Positions 6,153-13,434 of a stretch of DNA of 28,971 bases are shown here, piece by piece; the first letter of the stretch is position 1; every line of letters begins with the position of its first letter. This DNA is from Paenibacillus silvae (GTDB lineage Bacteria > Bacillota > Bacilli > Paenibacillales > Paenibacillaceae). The notes under the pieces were generated by a model. That model was not told the DNA's origin and searched no databases. It saw only the letters and a list, made by a program, of their open reading frames with translations. A program made the position numbers and the translations under genes. The DNA is taken from contig NZ_BMFU01000026.1 in NCBI RefSeq assembly GCF_014639235.1, positions 1 to 28,971 on the forward strand, in the 5' to 3' direction.

Positions 6153-7193
6153 ATGAATAACGAACAGAAGCAACACCAACTTCAACATAAAGAGCATATC
6201 ACGGACGTTAAACTATCTGTACTTGATCTGGCACCAGTCGTCGTGGGATCGACTCCTGCGGATGCCCTGCGCAACAGTCTGGAGCTTGCACAGCATGCCG
6301 AGCGCTGGGGGTACCATCGTTATTGGGTGGCAGAGCACCACAACATGCCTGGCATCGCGTCATCTGCAACATCTGTGGTGATTGGACATCTGGCAGGAGG
6401 AACGAAAACCATTCGTGTAGGGTCCGGAGGCATTATGCTGCCTAACCATGCACCGCTTGTGATTGCTGAGCAGTTCGGTACGCTCGAATCCCTCTATCCA
6501 GGCCGCATTGATCTGGGGCTTGGACGCGCACCTGGCAGTGATCGCCGCACATCACTGGCCCTGCGCAAAGACCTGAACAGTGGCGAGGATTTCCCCGAGC
6601 TGCTGGCAGAACTGCGGGCATATTTTGATGCTTCGGCAACATCTTATCATGCTCCGGTCCGGGCGGTGCCCGGAGAAGGGCTGAATATTCCGATTTACCT
6701 GCTGGGCTCCAGTGATTTCAGCGCACGTCTTGCAGGACAGCTGGGATTGCCTTTTGCTTTTGCCAGCCACTTCTCCCCGGATTATACCCGTATTGCTCTG
6801 GATACGTATCGCAGCAGCTTCCAGCCGTCCGAGCACCTGAAGGAGCCCTATGTCATCGTAGGCGTAAACGCGGTGGTAGCAGATACGGATGAAGAAGCAG
6901 CGTGGCTCGGTACAACGATGCAGCAGCAGTTTTTGAACATCATTCGGGGTACGACAGGACTGGTACAGCCGCCAGCAGTAATGGATGGCAAGTGGACCGA
7001 CCGAGAACAAGCGGCAGTGGCCCAGACACTGAAGGCAGCCGTGAACGGCTCGCCGGATAAGGTGCGCGGTCAGCTTGAATCCTTTATTCGTCAGACCCAG
7101 GCGGATGAGCTGATTATTACGTCAATGATCTATGATCATCAGGCCCGGCTGCACTCATACGAGTTGATCGCGCAGCTTGCGGGAAACGCATAA
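6153..7193 (+). CDS. LLM-class flavin-dependent oxidoreductase (bacterial luciferase-like)
   Basis: The 346-residue protein matches the single-subunit luciferase-like monooxygenase family (E. coli YhbW and B. subtilis YwcH type). Visible family motifs are LSVLDLAPVVVGSTPADAL, ERWGYHRYWVAEHHNMPGIA, GSGGIMLPNHAPLVIAEQFG and PGRIDLGLGRAPGSDRR (flavin-phosphate binding). Near the C-terminus are GSPDKVRGQLESFI and DELIITSMI, typical of the TIM-barrel end. It uses reduced flavin and O2; the substrate cannot be told. ATG at 6153 has AGAGGAGC ten bases upstream. It forms a single-gene transcript ending at the 7240-7272 terminator, and probably belongs to the same stress response as the NQO and nitroreductase neighbours. 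Confidence 0.92.
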   Translation: MNNEQKQHQLQHKEHITDVKLSVLDLAPVVVGSTPADALRNSLELAQHAERWGYHRYWVAEHHNMPGIASSATSVVIGHLAGGTKTIRVGSGGIMLPNHAPLVIAEQFGTLESLYPGRIDLGLGRAPGSDRRTSLALRKDLNSGEDFPELLAELRAYFDASATSYHAPVRAVPGEGLNIPIYLLGSSDFSARLAGQLGLPFAFASHFSPDYTRIALDTYRSSFQPSEHLKEPYVIVGVNAVVADTDEEAAWLGTTMQQQFLNIIRGTTGLVQPPAVMDGKWTDREQAAVAQTLKAAVNGSPDKVRGQLESFIRQTQADELIITSMIYDHQARLHSYELIAQLAGNA

Positions 7194-7239
7194 TAACTTG
7201 CTTGGCAGCCGGTTGCAAACAGCATTCGGCAGCAGTCAG

Positions 7240-7272
7240 ACGGTTCGTCTCCGAGAGAGGCGGGCCGTTTTT
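7240..7272 (+). terminator. Rho-independent terminator of the LLM oxidoreductase
   Basis: ACGGTTCGTCTC and GAGGCGGGCCGT form a 12-bp stem with wobbles around CGAGA, then TTTTT. Confidence 0.88.
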
Positions 7273-7351
7273 ATATGCAGGAAAATTTTTCAAGGGATAT
7301 TATTGAGGCAGGTTGGTCGTTTTGGGGTAAAATGACGGTACTTGCCGAATA

Positions 7352-7380
7352 TGAAACGCCGGGACGGGTGAGACGTATAA
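7352..7380 (+). promoter_or_regulatory. SigW-type (ECF) promoter
   Basis: TGAAAC (7352-7357), a 16-base spacer and CGTATAA (7374-7380) match the established SigW consensus TGAAAC-N16-CGTATA exactly. It lies about 120 bp before the AI-2E-family gene. Confidence 0.78.
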
Positions 7381-7498
7381 GTCATGTGTGTTATACATAA
7401 TTTGGCTGGCAACTGGTGCGTATAGGTTCTATACTACTCGTCAGGCAGGAAGATTCTGTATTCAACCGTTGGCGAGCAGCAAATGAAGAAAGTTACAT

Positions 7499-8683
7499 AT
7501 GAGAGAGGACGACAAGCCTATGGAGCAACCCGAGCAGCAACCGCGTGTTTGGCCCGATCGGTTCAAACGATTTTTTCTTAACAATAAATTTGTGCTGTTT
7601 CTGTTAATTTTACTGCTGGTTGGACTGAACGTTATGGTTCTGACCAAAGTATCCTTTGTGTTTCACCCGCTGGCAGTGCTCATTAAAACGATTGTACTCC
7701 CTATTATTCTGTCGGGCATTTTGTACTACCTGCTGAATCCGCTTGTGGATGTCATGGAAAAGTGGAAAATCAAACGGGGCTGGGGTGTGCTTATCCTGTA
7801 CCTGATTATTCTGGGCATTCTTACGGTCATTATTCTTGCGGTTATTCCGGTGCTGCGTAATCAGATCACAGGGCTGATTGAAAACTTCCCGGCGTACAGC
7901 GAGACAGTCACGAAGCAATTTGAGGAGTTAACCGGAAGTGAGCTGTTCAACCAGATTCAGGGTGCGATTAACCTTAACTGGCAGGATTATTGGGGATCGT
8001 TATCGCAGAAGGCAACCGAGATTCTGGACACCACATGGACAAAGCTTGGAGGGTTTCTGGGTGCATTTACCGAGACGGTCTTATCCATTGTAACGGTGCC
8101 GTTTATCCTGTTCTATCTGCTCAAAGACGGCAAGAAGCTACCGAGCAAAATTTTATCTTTTCTGCCGATCAAAAGTCGTACGGGTGCCATGCATGTGCTG
8201 CATGATATCAACCACCAGATCAGCTCGTTCATTCGTGGACAGATTATCGTCAGCTTCTGTATCGGGGGGCTGCTCTACATCGGATATATGATTATCGGTC
8301 TGGACTACGCTTTGATTCTTGCGATTATTGCATCCTTCACCAGCGTTGTTCCTTATCTGGGGCCTGCGATTGCCATTACGCCTGCGCTCATCGTTGCGAT
8401 CGTCACTTCGCCAGTGATGCTGCTGAAAATGATTGCCGTATGGACAATTGTACAACTGATTGAAGGCAAGCTCATCTCGCCTCAGATTATGGGTAAAACT
8501 CTCCGAATTCACCCGATTACCATCATCTTTGTCATTTTGACTTCAGGTAATTTGTTCGGGGTTGTCGGCGTGCTGCTTGCAGTGCCGGGGTATGCGGTGC
8601 TTAAAGTAGTCGTATCCCATATTTTCAATCTGTTTAAGGACAAATCGGGTCTGTATGATCCAAACAACAATACGCTGCTGTAG
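7499..8683 (+). CDS. AI-2E family (UPF0118) membrane transporter-like protein
   Basis: The 394-residue integral membrane protein has the AI-2E family layout. There is a helix pair at about residues 28-80 and a third at about 98-125, then a soluble loop with amphipathic helices, FILFYLLKDGKKLP, and a C-terminal bundle. That bundle contains the family core IASFTSVVPYLGPAIAITPA, then IEGKLISPQIMGKTLRIHP and GNLFGVVGVLLAVPGYAVLK. Family members include autoinducer-2 exporters and Na+/H+ antiporters, so the substrate is open. Start choice is uncertain: ATG at 7499 has a weak site, while ATG at 7520 has GAGAGAGGA ten bases upstream. The SigW-type promoter suggests induction by envelope stress. Confidence 0.9.
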   Translation: MREDDKPMEQPEQQPRVWPDRFKRFFLNNKFVLFLLILLLVGLNVMVLTKVSFVFHPLAVLIKTIVLPIILSGILYYLLNPLVDVMEKWKIKRGWGVLILYLIILGILTVIILAVIPVLRNQITGLIENFPAYSETVTKQFEELTGSELFNQIQGAINLNWQDYWGSLSQKATEILDTTWTKLGGFLGAFTETVLSIVTVPFILFYLLKDGKKLPSKILSFLPIKSRTGAMHVLHDINHQISSFIRGQIIVSFCIGGLLYIGYMIIGLDYALILAIIASFTSVVPYLGPAIAITPALIVAIVTSPVMLLKMIAVWTIVQLIEGKLISPQIMGKTLRIHPITIIFVILTSGNLFGVVGVLLAVPGYAVLKVVVSHIFNLFKDKSGLYDPNNNTLL

Positions 8684-8743
8684 GGAGTGAGGCTCTGCTT
8701 CAAAAATCGTTGATATTCTGTTTTTTAAAACGGTTCCCTTACA

Positions 8744-8793
8744 ACCAAAGAACCCCCATCCATCGGCGTGCCGAGAGACGGGGGTTCTTTGGT
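8744..8793. terminator. bidirectional terminator between convergent genes
   Basis: Perfect 14-bp arms ACCAAAGAACCCCC / GGGGGTTCTTTGGT surround an inner CGGC-GT-GCCG hairpin. It lies between the convergent AI-2E gene (+) and metal sensor gene (-) and can serve both strands, although the T tracts are short. Confidence 0.82.
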
Positions 8794-8813
8794 GTGTACA
8801 GGCTGGCTGTGGC

Positions 8814-9185
8814 CTAGCCGTGTTTGATATGCTGGAGCGTTTGCAGGAAAATTTGCTCAATGTGAGCATCATCCAGAGAGTAGTACACGGTCTTGCCTTC
8901 CTTGCGCCGCTTCACAATCCGCATATTGCGGAGAGACCGCAGCTGATGGGAGATGGCTGACTGACCCATATCAAGCAGCACGGTCAGATCGTGTACACAT
9001 AATTCCTTCTGTAACAGCGCATCAATAATACGAAGACGTGTCGGATCACTAAACGCTTTGAACCAATCGGCCATCTCGGAAGAGGTCTCCCGATCTATAA
9101 GAGAGGTGCGAATGGTTTGCACATCGGCTTCTGTGCCTGAGCAGGCCTCATCGCATTCATGTGGAGCTTTAACCGGTTGTTCCAT
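8814..9185 (-). CDS. ArsR/SmtB-family zinc/cadmium-sensing repressor (ZiaR/CadC-like)
   Basis: The 123-residue winged-helix protein carries residues for both known SmtB-family metal sites. The alpha-3N site could use Cys11, Cys15 (ECDEAC), Cys63 and His65 (ELCVHDL), the ZiaR-like variant of CadC's ELCVCD. The alpha-5 site has Asp106, His108, His119 and His122, matching the spacing of SmtB D104/H106/H117/E120. The recognition helix is MGQSAISHQLRSLRNMRIV and the wing is RRKEGKTVYYSL. The start at 9185 has AGGCGGTGAT eight bases upstream; the in-frame GTG at 9194 lacks a site. It is divergent from the P-type ATPase, whose promoter region carries an SmtB-type dyad. It should release DNA when Zn, Cd or Pb binds, turning on efflux. 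Confidence 0.93.
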   Translation of the reverse strand: MEQPVKAPHECDEACSGTEADVQTIRTSLIDRETSSEMADWFKAFSDPTRLRIIDALLQKELCVHDLTVLLDMGQSAISHQLRSLRNMRIVKRRKEGKTVYYSLDDAHIEQIFLQTLQHIKHG

Positions 9186-9221
9186 TCTTATCACCGCCTA
9201 TGTTTAACAACTGATAGCTCT

Positions 9222-9250
9222 ATTATATCCAATAAACGCCTAAAGCGAAA
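9222..9250 (-). promoter_or_regulatory. probable promoter of the metal-sensor gene
   Basis: On the minus strand TATAAT lies at 9222-9227, with a weak -35 (TTTCGC, 9245-9250) 17 bases upstream. Confidence 0.5.
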
Positions 9251-9294
9251 TGATTACTATTAGCATATTCTGTATCCAAAATCAATAACTCGTG

Positions 9295-9357
9295 TTGACA
9301 CTCCCGTTTGAACGTGCATATAATAGGTTAAATGAACATATGAATGATTGCTCATAT
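9295..9357 (+). promoter_or_regulatory. ATPase promoter and SmtB/CadC-type operator
   Basis: TTGACA (9295-9300), 18 bases, TATAAT (9319-9324). Downstream at 9338-9357, ATATGA and TCATAT are separated by 8 bases, matching the ATATGAA-N6-TTCATAT style of operators bound by ArsR/SmtB metal sensors. The site overlaps the start of transcription, so the divergent sensor probably blocks initiation. Confidence 0.75.
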
Positions 9358-9426
9358 ATTATATCGAATATCTGGAATGGTAATGACATGAAATATGCTT
9401 TTCGGACTGCAAAGGGGAGAATTCAC

Positions 9427-11850
9427 ATGGGAACCGGACAGGAACAGGTGAAAAGGGAACTGCTGCTGGATGGACTGGATTGTGCTAACTGTGCACTCAA
9501 GATCGAAAATGGCGTGAGTAAAATCAAGGGCATTAGCGAATGCTCCGTTAATTTTGTCACCAAGACGTTATCGATGTACACGACCTCCGATATGGATGAG
9601 CAGGTGGTGGAGGAAGCCAAACGCAAGGTGCTTCGACTGGAGCCGCATATCCGTATCTCGGAAAAAGGCCAGGGCTACTCTGGTCAAAGCGGCTTGGGAC
9701 GCGCTTCCACCGTCAATAGTGAAGAACAGCAGGGGGGAGAGCAGCCTCATTCTGGAACCCACCAGCATCATGGACATCAGCATACCCCTGGACATACGCA
9801 CGACCATGGCAGCCATGCACATGATCATGAAACAGGGGCACATGAGCATCACAGCCATGCTCACTCGCATGAACATGATCACGGTCATGGACATGATCAC
9901 ACACATCACAGCCATGCGCACCAACACAGTCACGAACATAGCGATGCGGAGAGCAATGATGCTCACGCAGGTCATTCGCATGAGCATGGTGCGGGGCAGA
10001 CCAAAACGCTGCTAACTCGTCTGGGGACCGGTTCAGTGCTGCTTGCTGCAGCGATATGGTCACCGCTGGATGGCTGGGCGCAGCTTTCCCTGTTCGTGTT
10101 AGCTTACATTATCGCTGGTGGCGATATCGTGCTTCAGGCCTTCAAAAACATCATCCGTGGTCAGGTGTTTGACGAATATTTCCTGATGACCATAGCGACG
10201 CTAGGGGCGTTTGCAATAGGTGAATACCCGGAAGGTGTTGCGGTTATGCTGTTCTATCAGCTCGGTGAGCTGTTCCAGGGTATGGCGGTTAATCGCTCAC
10301 GCAAATCAATCCAGTCCCTGATGGATATTCGCCCGGACTATGCCAATGTGCTTACGGGCGCAGGGGAAGAGACACAGCGTGTCTCTCCAGAAGAAGTGCG
10401 CATTGGTGACCATATCGTGGTGAAGGCCGGGGAACGTGTGCCTCTGGATGGTCTCGTTAAGGCAGGTCAATCCATGGTGGATACGTCAGCACTGACAGGT
10501 GAATCCGTTCCACGGGAGCTGAAGCCGGGTAGTGATGCGCTCAGCGGTTTTGTGAACAAAAACGGCATGCTAACGATCGAGGTCACCAAAACCTTCGGTG
10601 AATCGACCGTATCCAAAATTCTCGACATGGTGCAGAACGCCAGCAGCCGCAAAGCGAAGACGGAACATTTTATTAGCAAGTTTGCCCGGTATTACACACC
10701 GGTTGTAGTCATTCTTGCGGCTCTCATCGCTTTGGTTCCCCCGCTGCTGCTGAGCGGTGCAACGTTTGCAGACTGGATCTATCGTGCGCTTGTGTTTCTT
10801 GTGATCTCCTGTCCTTGTGCGCTGGTTGTATCCATTCCGCTGGGCTTCTTCGGTGGTATTGGTGCTGCTTCGCGAAACGGTATTCTGGTCAAAGGCAGCA
10901 ATTACCTGGAAGCTTTGAATGATGTTAAAGTGGTGGTGTTCGACAAAACGGGAACACTGACCAAAGGTGTTTTCAAGGTCACAGCGGTGTATCCTGAAGG
11001 TGCGCGTTCGGAAGAGGAATTAATGAGGCTGGCGGCGATTGCCGAAGCGAACTCGAATCATCCGATCGCAGAGTCTATTCGTGCAGCATGGGGGAAAGAC
11101 ATTCCTTCCCAAGGTGTGGAAGGATACGATGAAGTAGCCGGACATGGAATCAAGGTTCAGGTGAACGGACAGGAAGTGCTCGCAGGCAACGCGAAGCTGA
11201 TGGAACAGGCTGGGATTGCTTATACAAAGCCGCAAACTGCGGGAACAATCGTGCATGTTGCTGAAGCCGGGCAGTACGTTGGTCACATTATCATTGCAGA
11301 TGAAGTGAAGCAGGATGCGGCAGCGGCCATCCAAGCGCTCAAGCAGCTGGGCATACGCAAAACAGTGATGCTGACGGGAGATTCGAGAGCGGTCGGGGAA
11401 GCGGTTGGTCATCAGCTTGGTGTGGATGAGGTTCATGCCGAATTGCTGCCGCAGGATAAAGTTGAACGGCTGGAGCAGCTGGAAGCAGACAAATTGCCTA
11501 AGGAAAAAATGGTCTTTGTCGGTGACGGCATTAACGACACACCTGTATTGGCCCGTGCCGATGTCGGTGTCGCCATGGGCGGGCTTGGTTCGGATGCGGC
11601 AATTGAAGCGGCAGACGTGGTCATTATGACAGATGAACCGTCCAGGCTTGCCAGTGCGATTCGCATTGCGAAGCGTACACGCCGCATTGTTTGGCAGAAC
11701 ATCGGATTTGCACTCGGGGTTAAGGTGATTTTCCTGCTGCTCGGTGTATTCGGGATCGCAACGATGTGGGAAGCCGTATTCTCCGATGTCGGTGTTACGG
11801 TGCTGGCTGTGCTCAATGCGATGCGTGTTCTTCGGATCAAGGACGTTTAG
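9427..11850 (+). CDS. zntA: Zn/Cd/Pb-translocating P1B-type ATPase with His-rich loop (ZntA/CadA-type)
   Basis: The protein has about 807 residues. An N-terminal heavy-metal domain has the CxxC motif DCANC (residues 15-19). A very His-rich linker follows at about 107-190 with 34 histidines, mostly in HxH pairs. The ATPase core has TGES at 357-360 (actuator), CPC at 462-464 (metal site in the membrane), DKTGTLT at 506 (phosphorylated Asp506), the HP motif at 545-546 and GDGIND at 699 (hinge). CPC with a single metal-binding domain and the divergent SmtB-type sensor indicate Zn2+/Cd2+/Pb2+ export. ATG at 9427 is chosen for its AAAGGGGAG site; the frame extends upstream to 9292 but that part lies in the promoter. 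The usual length is 700-750, and the extra length is the His linker. A MITE-like element starts at the last base of the stop codon. Confidence 0.95.
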   Translation: MGTGQEQVKRELLLDGLDCANCALKIENGVSKIKGISECSVNFVTKTLSMYTTSDMDEQVVEEAKRKVLRLEPHIRISEKGQGYSGQSGLGRASTVNSEEQQGGEQPHSGTHQHHGHQHTPGHTHDHGSHAHDHETGAHEHHSHAHSHEHDHGHGHDHTHHSHAHQHSHEHSDAESNDAHAGHSHEHGAGQTKTLLTRLGTGSVLLAAAIWSPLDGWAQLSLFVLAYIIAGGDIVLQAFKNIIRGQVFDEYFLMTIATLGAFAIGEYPEGVAVMLFYQLGELFQGMAVNRSRKSIQSLMDIRPDYANVLTGAGEETQRVSPEEVRIGDHIVVKAGERVPLDGLVKAGQSMVDTSALTGESVPRELKPGSDALSGFVNKNGMLTIEVTKTFGESTVSKILDMVQNASSRKAKTEHFISKFARYYTPVVVILAALIALVPPLLLSGATFADWIYRALVFLVISCPCALVVSIPLGFFGGIGAASRNGILVKGSNYLEALNDVKVVVFDKTGTLTKGVFKVTAVYPEGARSEEELMRLAAIAEANSNHPIAESIRAAWGKDIPSQGVEGYDEVAGHGIKVQVNGQEVLAGNAKLMEQAGIAYTKPQTAGTIVHVAEAGQYVGHIIIADEVKQDAAAAIQALKQLGIRKTVMLTGDSRAVGEAVGHQLGVDEVHAELLPQDKVERLEQLEADKLPKEKMVFVGDGINDTPVLARADVGVAMGGLGSDAAIEAADVVIMTDEPSRLASAIRIAKRTRRIVWQNIGFALGVKVIFLLLGVFGIATMWEAVFSDVGVTVLAVLNAMRVLRIKDV

Positions 11851-12010
11851 GGGTGTCTTGAAACCTACTGAAGTGCATCTTTTACTCCCTTTTCACCCCC
11901 TGCTACGTCACTTTCCCTTGACGTGCCCCGGCACGCCTGCGGGAAACTTCCTTGCTTGGAACAAAAATTCGGCAAAATTGGCTTTCTTCAGCGTTTTCAG
12001 ACACGCCCTA
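11848..12010. mobile_element. MITE-like element, about 159 bp, flanked by TA
   Basis: Ends GGGGTGTCTTGAAACC and, on the other strand, GGGCGTGTCTGAAAACGC form imperfect terminal inverted repeats, with TA on both sides (11848-11849, 12009-12010). The interior has nested stems, including CGTGCC-CC-GGCACG. There is no transposase. The left 62 bases recur at 15568-15630, supporting mobility. The G of the ATPase stop codon TAG is the first base of the element. Confidence 0.75.
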
Positions 12011-12017
12011 AAATATG

Positions 12018-12045
12018 TGAAACGTACAGCACGGCTCTGCGTATA
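12018..12045 (+). promoter_or_regulatory. SigW-type promoter overlapping a terminator hairpin
   Basis: TGAAAC (12018-12023), a 16-base spacer and CGTATA (12040-12045) match the SigW consensus exactly. The predicted transcript would begin in the right arm of the 12031-12058 hairpin and so escape it, leading into the SdpI-family gene at 12117. Part of the -10 match comes from the hairpin loop, so chance is possible. Confidence 0.55.
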
Positions 12046-12068
12046 TACGTAGAGCCGTTTTACTTTTT
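12031..12068 (+). terminator. Rho-independent terminator of the P-type ATPase
   Basis: ACGGCTCTGCG and CGTAGAGCCGT pair around TATATA, with one G-T wobble, and are followed by TTACTTTTT. The MITE now lies between the gene and this terminator. Confidence 0.88.
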
Positions 12069-12116
12069 AATGGCTGGTGAATAATAATGGTTGTACGTTA
12101 AAGAGAAGGGGCGAGC

Positions 12117-12491
12117 ATGTTGGCAGGAGCATGGTTGGGCATTATATGCGGAGTATGTTATTTCATTTTGGGATTGATGGTGTATAGGAAGCCGCCAAAA
12201 CAAATTAACGGAATATATGGATATCGGACACCACGGGCGATGAGTCACCCTGCTTTATGGGAAGAGGCACAGCGGTATGGCTCAGCTCTGATGATGCAGT
12301 TTGGTTTTATTATAACCGCTTTTGGTGTTATTGGTTTCTGGCTTACCGATGTGCGCGCACTGGTGCTGAGTTTGATTGCAATCGTCTTTTATACGATCAG
12401 GCTGTTCACGCGGGTGGAAGGACGTTTGAAGCAAATGCAGCGGGAGATGGACAAACAGGACAAGCAGGCCAGCGAGAGCGAAGGAGTTTAG
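12117..12491 (+). CDS. SdpI-family small membrane protein
   Basis: The 124-residue protein has three hydrophobic segments: about residues 5-22 (WLGIICGVCYFILGLMVY), 60-76 (MQFGFIITAFGVIGFWL) and 80-97 (ALVLSLIAIVFYTIRLF). Between the first two lies the SdpI-family signature INGIYGYRTPRAMSHPALW, with a following EEAQRYGS. The C-terminus is charged and Gln/Lys-rich. SdpI of B. subtilis gives immunity to the SdpC toxin, but most relatives have no proven role. ATG at 12117 has AGAGAAGGGGC upstream. A SigW-type promoter is placed about 70 bp before the start, which would suit a membrane-protection role. It is monocistronic and ends at the 12537-12567 terminator. Confidence 0.85.
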   Translation: MLAGAWLGIICGVCYFILGLMVYRKPPKQINGIYGYRTPRAMSHPALWEEAQRYGSALMMQFGFIITAFGVIGFWLTDVRALVLSLIAIVFYTIRLFTRVEGRLKQMQREMDKQDKQASESEGV

Positions 12492-12536
12492 AAATTCAAG
12501 AAATTCATAATCTTATATTTGAATGTAGAGATAAAG

Positions 12537-12567
12537 AGATCCGCTCAGGCGGGTCTTTTTCTATTTT
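12537..12567 (+). terminator. Rho-independent terminator of the SdpI-family gene
   Basis: AGATCCGC and GCGGGTCT pair around TCAG, followed by TTTTCTATTTT. Confidence 0.87.
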
Positions 12568-12621
12568 AGAAATTTTATAAGAAACAACAGATGAAGGAAT
12601 ACTATTGTATAAAATCTTACG

Positions 12622-12662
12622 TTGACGTTAACGTTAATATTATATATAATTATGTACATAAT
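12622..12662 (+). promoter_or_regulatory. promoter of the MerR gene with two palindromes
   Basis: TTGACG (12622-12627), 17 bases, TATAAT (12645-12650). The palindrome ACGTTAACGT (12625-12634) overlaps the -35 box. A 14-bp perfect palindrome, ATTATGTACATAAT (12649-12662), overlaps the -10 box and start region. Either could be the autoregulatory operator. Confidence 0.68.
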
Positions 12663-12692
12663 ATTAATGACATATGAAAAGAGTTGAGGCGC

Positions 12693-13169
12693 ATGAGCTT
12701 GTACAAAATTGATGATGTCGCCAAAGCCTGCGGATTGACCAAACGTACCATTCGATATTATGAAGAGATTGGTGTCATGCCTTCACCTCAGCGGACAGAT
12801 GGAGGTACGCGGCTGTATACCCAGGAGGACATCGATTATTTGAAAAAAGTAGTTCGGGCAAAGGAGGTGCTGGGCTTCTCGCTTCAGGAGCTTCATGCCT
12901 ATGTTGCTACAGCCGATGCGCTGAATGAGCAGCGCTTTGACTACCAGCAGACAACCGAGGTAAAGGAGCGGGTTGAAAAGCTCACTCGGATGGAGGCAAC
13001 CCTGGACGGCCAACTGCGATTGCTGGAGCAGAAGCTTCATAGCATTCATGCCGTACAGCATGAACTGCAGGAGCTGCGAGAGCGCGTTAGAACGGGCATT
13101 CAGACGCTGCAGGGCCATACTCGCCAGAACGGTGAGCATGAAGCTGGTAATGAACGTGGTAGTTCGTAA
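12693..13169 (+). CDS. MerR-family regulator (YfmP-like)
   Basis: The 158-residue protein has an N-terminal winged helix: YKIDDVAKACGLTKRTIRYY, EEIGVMPSPQRTDGGTRLYT (wing) and EDIDYLKKVVRAKEVLGFSL. A long dimerisation coiled coil follows at about residues 75-145, rich in Leu, Glu and Gln. The tail is short and lacks cysteines or a ligand domain, so no metal or drug pocket is visible. ATG at 12693 is preferred over the in-frame TTG at 12684, with GTTGAGGCGC as the site. The next gene is an MFS pump resembling B. subtilis YfmO, which is encoded beside the MerR regulator YfmP; this suggests the same repressor-pump pairing. A terminator lies between them here. Confidence 0.88.
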   Translation: MSLYKIDDVAKACGLTKRTIRYYEEIGVMPSPQRTDGGTRLYTQEDIDYLKKVVRAKEVLGFSLQELHAYVATADALNEQRFDYQQTTEVKERVEKLTRMEATLDGQLRLLEQKLHSIHAVQHELQELRERVRTGIQTLQGHTRQNGEHEAGNERGSS

Positions 13170-13288
13170 TTCATTGACATTGAATACATTACGACTGTGA
13201 TTGAGATAGATTGCATTACTACGTTGAAATACTTTGCTTGAAGCTGCTGGTTATGAGACTGGGAGCGGAGTAGGGATAGGTAAGTTGA

Positions 13289-13327
13289 GGCACACACCGG
13301 ATAGACGGTGTTATTGTGCCGTTTTTG
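13289..13327 (+). terminator. terminator between MerR and MFS genes
   Basis: GGCAC and inner ACCG pair with CGGT and GTGCC (two stems with small internal loops), then GTTTTTG. It would make the MFS gene at least partly independent of the MerR transcript. Confidence 0.72.
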
Positions 13328-13434
13328 TATCTTTTCTAATGAAAATGGGGAAGGATAATTCCGAAATTTTCAGTTGTTTTCATACTTGCGGAATGAGTGT
13401 TCAAACAAATATGTAACCTTGGAGGAATTAATTT

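Noticed and set aside
9568..10063. Open frames overlapping the His-rich part of the P-type ATPase on both strands
   Set aside because: The Met/His/Asp-rich translations are alternative readings of the CAT/CAC/GAC codon repeats in the ATPase linker.
13174..13200. TTGACA as -35 of the MFS gene at 13435
   Set aside because: No acceptable -10 box lies 16-18 bases downstream, and a terminator sits between it and the gene.
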